A program made the position numbers and the translations under genes. 64,000 nt of DNA from contig NZ_WWGH01000002.1 in NCBI RefSeq assembly GCF_009865135.1, positions 2,046,001-2,110,000 on the forward strand. Reading direction: 5' to 3'. Below the pieces are notes generated by a model. The model did no database searches, was not told the origin of the DNA, and was given only the letters and a program-made list of their open reading frames with translations. The stretch comes from Streptomyces sp. SID8374. GTDB taxonomy: Bacteria; Actinomycetota; Actinomycetes; Streptomycetales; Streptomycetaceae. How positions within the stretch are numbered: the stretch's first letter is position 1; the number at the start of each line of letters is the position of its first letter. Of the stretch, positions 60,533 to 64,000 are shown piece by piece.

Positions 60533-61701
60533 CCCGCCTCGGCTATCCGGCGGCCGCCGCCGTCTTCGCGATCGGCATGGCGGGCACCACCCTGCCCACC
60601 CCGCTGTACGGGCTCTACCGGGAGGAGCTGGGCTTCTCCGAGCTGATGGTGACGGTCGTCTTCGCCGTCTACGCGCTCGGTGTCATCGCCACCCTGCTCC
60701 TCGCCGGGAACGTCTCCGACGAGACGGGGCGGCGGCCCGTCCTCCTGGCCGCCCTGGGCTTCTCGGCGGCCAGCGCCCTCTGCTTCCTCTTCGAGGGCGG
60801 GCTCCCCGCACTCTTCGCGGGCCGTCTGCTGTCGGGGTTCGCCGCCGGGCTGCTCAGCGGTGCCGCGACCGTCACGGTGATGGAACTTGCGCCACCGGGG
60901 CGGGCGGCGAGAGCCGGTCTCGCCGCGACCGCCGCGAACATGGGCGGCCTCGGGTGCGGCCCGCTCCTGGCGGGGCTGCTCGCCGAGTACGCCCCCTCGC
61001 CCCTGCGGCTCCCCTTCGTGGTGCACCTGGCGCTGATCGCCGTGGCTGCCGTGCTGACCTGGCTGCTGCCCGAGACGGTCACCTCTCCCGTACGGCGTTT
61101 CCGGCTGCACCCGCAAGGGCTCGCGGTCCCGCCCCAGGTGCGCGGTGTGTTCGCCCCCTCGGCGCTGGCCGCCTTCGCCGGGTTCTCCCTGCTGGGCCTC
61201 TTCACGGCGGTGGCCCCGGCGTTCGTGGCCGAGACACTCGACGTGCACAACCTCGCCCTCGCCGGACTCGTCGTCTTCTCCGTGTTCCTCGCCTCGACGG
61301 CCGGGCAGGCGCTCATGGGGCGCGTGGGGGAGCGGCGGGCGCTGCCGGGCGGGTGCTTCGTCCTGGTCGCCGGGCTCGTGCTGGTGGCGGCCTCGTTGCT
61401 GTTCGCCTCGCTGCCCCTGCTCGTGGCCGGGGCGCTCTGCGGGGGTCTGGGGCAGGGGCTCGCGTTCCGGGGCGCGGTGACGGCGATCAGCGGAGCGGCA
61501 CCGGCCGAGCACCGGGCGGCGACGGTGTCCACGTTCTTCGTGGTCGCCTACCTGGGCATCTCGCTGCCGGTGGTGGGCGTGGGCGCCCTGACCCTCTGGA
61601 TCGGGCTCAGGAACGCGGGGCTGACGTTCGCCGGATGTGTGCTGGTCCTGGCTTTGGGCGTCGGCCTGCACCTGGCCCGGAGACCCGCCGCCCGCGCCTG
61701 A
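60529..61701 (+). CDS. MFS transporter
   Basis: This 390-residue protein has 12 predicted membrane segments, with the loop 2-3 motif GNVSDETGRRPVLL, a variant of the MFS GxLaDrxGrR signature. TPLYGLYREELGF lies after helix 1. It is probably an exporter of small molecules or drugs. Translationally coupled to the SnoaL-like gene. Confidence 0.88.
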   Translation: MTRLGYPAAAAVFAIGMAGTTLPTPLYGLYREELGFSELMVTVVFAVYALGVIATLLLAGNVSDETGRRPVLLAALGFSAASALCFLFEGGLPALFAGRLLSGFAAGLLSGAATVTVMELAPPGRAARAGLAATAANMGGLGCGPLLAGLLAEYAPSPLRLPFVVHLALIAVAAVLTWLLPETVTSPVRRFRLHPQGLAVPPQVRGVFAPSALAAFAGFSLLGLFTAVAPAFVAETLDVHNLALAGLVVFSVFLASTAGQALMGRVGERRALPGGCFVLVAGLVLVAASLLFASLPLLVAGALCGGLGQGLAFRGAVTAISGAAPAEHRAATVSTFFVVAYLGISLPVVGVGALTLWIGLRNAGLTFAGCVLVLALGVGLHLARRPAARA

Positions 61702-61716
61702 CGGTGGCGGACCCCC

Positions 61717-62742
61717 TCAGCGCGCGGAGAGGCTGGAGCGCCGCACCACCAGCTCCGGCTGGAGCACCACCCGCCGGTGCTCGTGCGCCGCCGGGTCCCC
61801 TCCGGCGCCGGTCTCCTCCAGGAGCAGCCCGGCCGCCAGCGCCCCCATCGCCGCCGCGGGCTGCCGTACGGAGGTGAGCGGTACGGCGGCGGCCGCCGCG
61901 AACTCGATGTCGTCGTACCCCACCAGGGCCAGATCACCGGGGACGGAGACCCCGGCCGCGAAGAGCGCCTGTAGTACGCCCAGCGCCAGCAGGTCGTTGG
62001 CGCAGAAGACGGCGGTGGGCCGGTCGGCGAGGCCGAGCAGCCGGGCCCCCGCGTCCCGCCCCGCCGCCACATCGAGACGTTCCGTGGGCAGCTCCCGCAG
62101 GGCCTCCGGGCCCAGGCCCGCCTCGGCGAGCGCGGCGAGCGCCCCCGTACGGCGGTCCCGGACCTGGTTGAAACCGGGCGGCCCGCTGACGTACGCGATG
62201 GAGCGGTGCCCGGCCTCGACGAGGTGCCGTACGGCGAGTGCGCCGCCCGCCACGTCGTCCACCGACACCGAGCACTCCGTCGTCCCCTCGGCGACCCGGT
62301 CGACGAGGACGAACGGGATGCCGTGGCGCCGGAAAGCGTCGATGTTGCGCCCGGTGGCGTCGGCCGGGGTGAGCAGCACCCCGCGCACCCGCTGCTCGGC
62401 GAAGAGCGACAGATACTCGGCCTCCTCGCCGGGGCTCTGCGCGCTGTTGCAGACCATGACGCCGAGCCCCGCCTCCCGCGCGGCCCGCTCGGCACCACGG
62501 GCGACGTCCACGAAGAACGGGTTGCCCATGTCGAGGACGAGCAGCCCCATGATCCGGCTGCGCCCCGCCCTCAGCTGCCGCGCCGACTCGCTGCGGACGT
62601 AGCCGAGCCGGTCGATCGCCGACAGGACGCGGGCCCGGGTGTCGGGGCCGACCGTGTCCGGGCGGTTGATGACGTTCGAGACCGTGCCCACCGATACTCC
62701 GGCGACCCGGGCCACGTCCTTGATACCCACCGACTGGGCCAT
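61717..62742 (-). CDS. LacI-family repressor
   Basis: This 341-residue regulator has the N-terminal LacI HTH (IKDVARVAGVSVGTVSNVIN) with hinge ARQLRAGRSRIMGLLV. The periplasmic-binding-protein-like sensor includes DMGNPFFVDVARGAE and ANDLLALGVLQAL. It lies downstream of and in the same direction as the sugar ABC genes at the right edge. It therefore likely represses that operon in the absence of rhamnose or a related sugar. Confidence 0.92.
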   Translation of the reverse strand: MAQSVGIKDVARVAGVSVGTVSNVINRPDTVGPDTRARVLSAIDRLGYVRSESARQLRAGRSRIMGLLVLDMGNPFFVDVARGAERAAREAGLGVMVCNSAQSPGEEAEYLSLFAEQRVRGVLLTPADATGRNIDAFRRHGIPFVLVDRVAEGTTECSVSVDDVAGGALAVRHLVEAGHRSIAYVSGPPGFNQVRDRRTGALAALAEAGLGPEALRELPTERLDVAAGRDAGARLLGLADRPTAVFCANDLLALGVLQALFAAGVSVPGDLALVGYDDIEFAAAAAVPLTSVRQPAAAMGALAAGLLLEETGAGGDPAAHEHRRVVLQPELVVRRSSLSAR

Positions 62743-62794
62743 CAGACGGAGTCCTCCACAAGGGCTAGGGGTGCCCTCAGCCTACCCGCGCGCA

Positions 62795-63877
62795 TCAGAA
62801 GTCGAAGTCGTCGATGTTGTCCTGGTCGAACACCGTCGGCTTGCCCAGGCTGATGACGCCGTCCTTCCCGATCGTGTACGTGCCCAGGTCGCCCGCCTCG
62901 AAGGTCTGGCCCTCCTCACCGCTGATCTGCCCCGAGGCCAGCGCGATCGACGCATGGCCGGCCAGGGCACCGAGTTTGGCCGGGTCCCACAGTTCGAACG
63001 CCTCGACCGTGCCGTTCTTGACGTACTTGCGGAGGTCGTTGGGGGTGCCGAGGCCCGAGAGCTTCACCTTCCCCTTGTACTTCGAGCCGGACAGGTACTG
63101 GGCCGCCGCCTTGATCCCCACCGTCGTCGGCGAGACGATCCCGGCCAGCTTCGGGTACTCCTGGAGCAGGCCCTGCGTCTGCTGGAACGACTGCTGGGCG
63201 TCGTCGTTGCCGTACGCGACCTTGACCAGCTTGACGTCCTTGTACTTCGGGTCCTTCAACTCGTCCTTCATGTAGTCGATCCAGAGGTTCTGGTTCGTCG
63301 CGGTCTGCGCGGCGGACAGGATCGCGATCTCGCCCTTGAACCCGATCTGCTCGGCGAGCAGCTGGACTTGGGTGCGGCCGAGGTCCTCCGCCCCCGCCTG
63401 CGAGATGAACACGTTGCGGCAGCTGGGCGTGGTGTCGGAGTCGTACGTGACGACCTTGACGCCGTTCTTCATGGCCTGTTTGAGCGCGGTGCACAGGGCG
63501 CCCGGGTCCTGCGCGGAGACCGCGATGGCGTCGACCTGCTGCTGGGTGAGGGTGTTGACGTAGGAGACCTGGCCCGCAGTGTCGGTGGCGCTGGTCGGGC
63601 CGACCTCCTTGAAGGTGGAGCCCAGGGACTCGACGGCCTTCTGTCCGCCCTTGTCGGCGGTGGTGAAGTAGGGGTTGTTGACCTGCTTGGGCAGGAAGCC
63701 CACGGTCAGCCCCTTCTTGGTGGGCGCGTCCGGGTCGGCCTCACCGGCCGGGGCGGCGGCGCCGCTCTCCTTCTTCACATCGCTCTTGGTGGTGCCGCCG
63801 CAGGCCGTGACGGCGAGGGCGAAAGAGGTGACGGCGGCGACGGCCGCACCGGTGCGGCGGAGCGTTGACCTACGCAT
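62795..63877 (-). CDS. rhaS: Rhamnose-type ABC substrate-binding lipoprotein
   Basis: This 360-residue lipoprotein (lipobox LAVTAC) has the type I periplasmic-binding fold: VGFLPKQVNNPYFTTADKGG, AVSAQDPGALCTALKQAM, VVTYDSDT and a C-terminal GKPTVFDQDNIDDFDF. These match the RhaS group of actinobacterial rhamnose importers; the AI-2 binding LsrB is a close relative and an alternative. AAAGGAC precedes the ATG. It follows a permease gene at the window edge and precedes the LacI gene. Confidence 0.85.
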   Translation of the reverse strand: MRRSTLRRTGAAVAAVTSFALAVTACGGTTKSDVKKESGAAAPAGEADPDAPTKKGLTVGFLPKQVNNPYFTTADKGGQKAVESLGSTFKEVGPTSATDTAGQVSYVNTLTQQQVDAIAVSAQDPGALCTALKQAMKNGVKVVTYDSDTTPSCRNVFISQAGAEDLGRTQVQLLAEQIGFKGEIAILSAAQTATNQNLWIDYMKDELKDPKYKDVKLVKVAYGNDDAQQSFQQTQGLLQEYPKLAGIVSPTTVGIKAAAQYLSGSKYKGKVKLSGLGTPNDLRKYVKNGTVEAFELWDPAKLGALAGHASIALASGQISGEEGQTFEAGDLGTYTIGKDGVISLGKPTVFDQDNIDDFDF

Positions 63878-63909
63878 GGCAAGGGTCCTTTACGGGGGAG
63901 GGAGAAGGG

Positions 63910-64000
63910 TTACGGCGCCGGGGTCGGCGCGGACGCGGCTCGCCGCCCGGCCTTCGCGACGGAGAGCTGCCGTGTGACCCGGGGGCCGAGCACGGAGACG
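63910..64000 (-). CDS. ABC permease, C-terminal end only (partial)
   Basis: Only the last 29 codons are in the window, ending TAA at 63910; the last residues read KAGRRAASAPTPAP. The start lies beyond the right edge. Position 33 bases before the RhaS-type gene indicates the membrane component of the same sugar importer. The residues visible are too few to identify it by sequence alone. Confidence 0.5.
   Translation of the reverse strand, partial: VSVLGPRVTRQLSVAKAGRRAASAPTPAP

Overview
The window is high-GC actinobacterial DNA, almost certainly Streptomyces: third-position GC bias throughout, frequent GTG starts, AGGAGG-type ribosome binding sites, several probably leaderless genes, an MbtH-linked NRPS locus, a cobalamin riboswitch ahead of cbtBA and an actinobacterial cysteine-type leader peptide. 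Its left edge (1-20.3 kb) is part of a natural-product cluster that continues to the left. The remaining 44 kb is chromosomal or accessory DNA with small operons and decayed mobile DNA.

Region 1 (1-20336) is the most interesting. Two NRPS genes on the minus strand encode ArCP-Cy-A-PCP-Cy-A-PCP and TubC dock-Cy-A(-inserted domain...). All three condensation-type domains carry the heterocyclisation signature DxxxxDxxS, and all three A domains look cysteine-specific, as in pyochelin/yersiniabactin-type thiazoline siderophore lines. A free-standing condensation domain precedes them in the same operon. Beside them sits a set matching the thiocoraline/echinomycin-type tryptophan pathway: MbtH-A-PCP fusion, P450, type II thioesterase, SDR, aminotransferase, small tryptophan 2,3-dioxygenase and FAD monooxygenase. 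The simplest reading is that tryptophan is beta-hydroxylated on a carrier protein, released, ring-opened and recyclised to a 3-hydroxyquinaldate-like aryl acid. That acid would prime the ArCP and be extended with up to three cysteine-derived rings. An OmpR-type winged-helix regulator, and a row of ACGGGGG heptamers before the FAD monooxygenase, suggest local control.

Region 2 (20.4-27.2 kb): VOC protein; TetR regulator with an SDR gene carrying two matched operator palindromes; a decayed WYL-type regulator; a beta-helix protein overlapping a small helical protein, which share an Asn/Gln-rich motif; and a formyltransferase/DDAH-like operon behind an iron box.

Region 3 (27.3-41.5 kb): amidohydrolase, two glycosyltransferase-type genes, a membrane PI-PLC-like protein, a metallophosphoesterase-PPTase pair (the PPTase could activate the NRPS carrier domains), a degenerate histidine phosphatase, the B12 riboswitch with cbtB-cbtA, an SDR-TetR pair, a lipoprotein, a TPR protein and a pirin.

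Region 4 (41.6-45.7 kb) is a gene graveyard interrupted by one intact secreted peptidase: an hsdM pseudogene, an MFS fragment and two different transposase remnants.

Region 5 (45.7-58.3 kb) looks like a sulfur-acquisition locus: cupin, Rrf2 regulator with DsbA-like protein, a Cys-containing leader peptide, a peptide/nickel-type ABC importer (five genes), an LLM flavin monooxygenase, an FAD monooxygenase, an alpha/beta hydrolase and an SsuE-like flavin reductase. Region 6 (58.4-64 kb): secreted adenosine-deaminase-like enzyme, SnoaL-like protein plus MFS transporter, and a rhamnose-type sugar ABC operon with a LacI regulator running off the right edge. I saw no tRNA, rRNA or CRISPR array.
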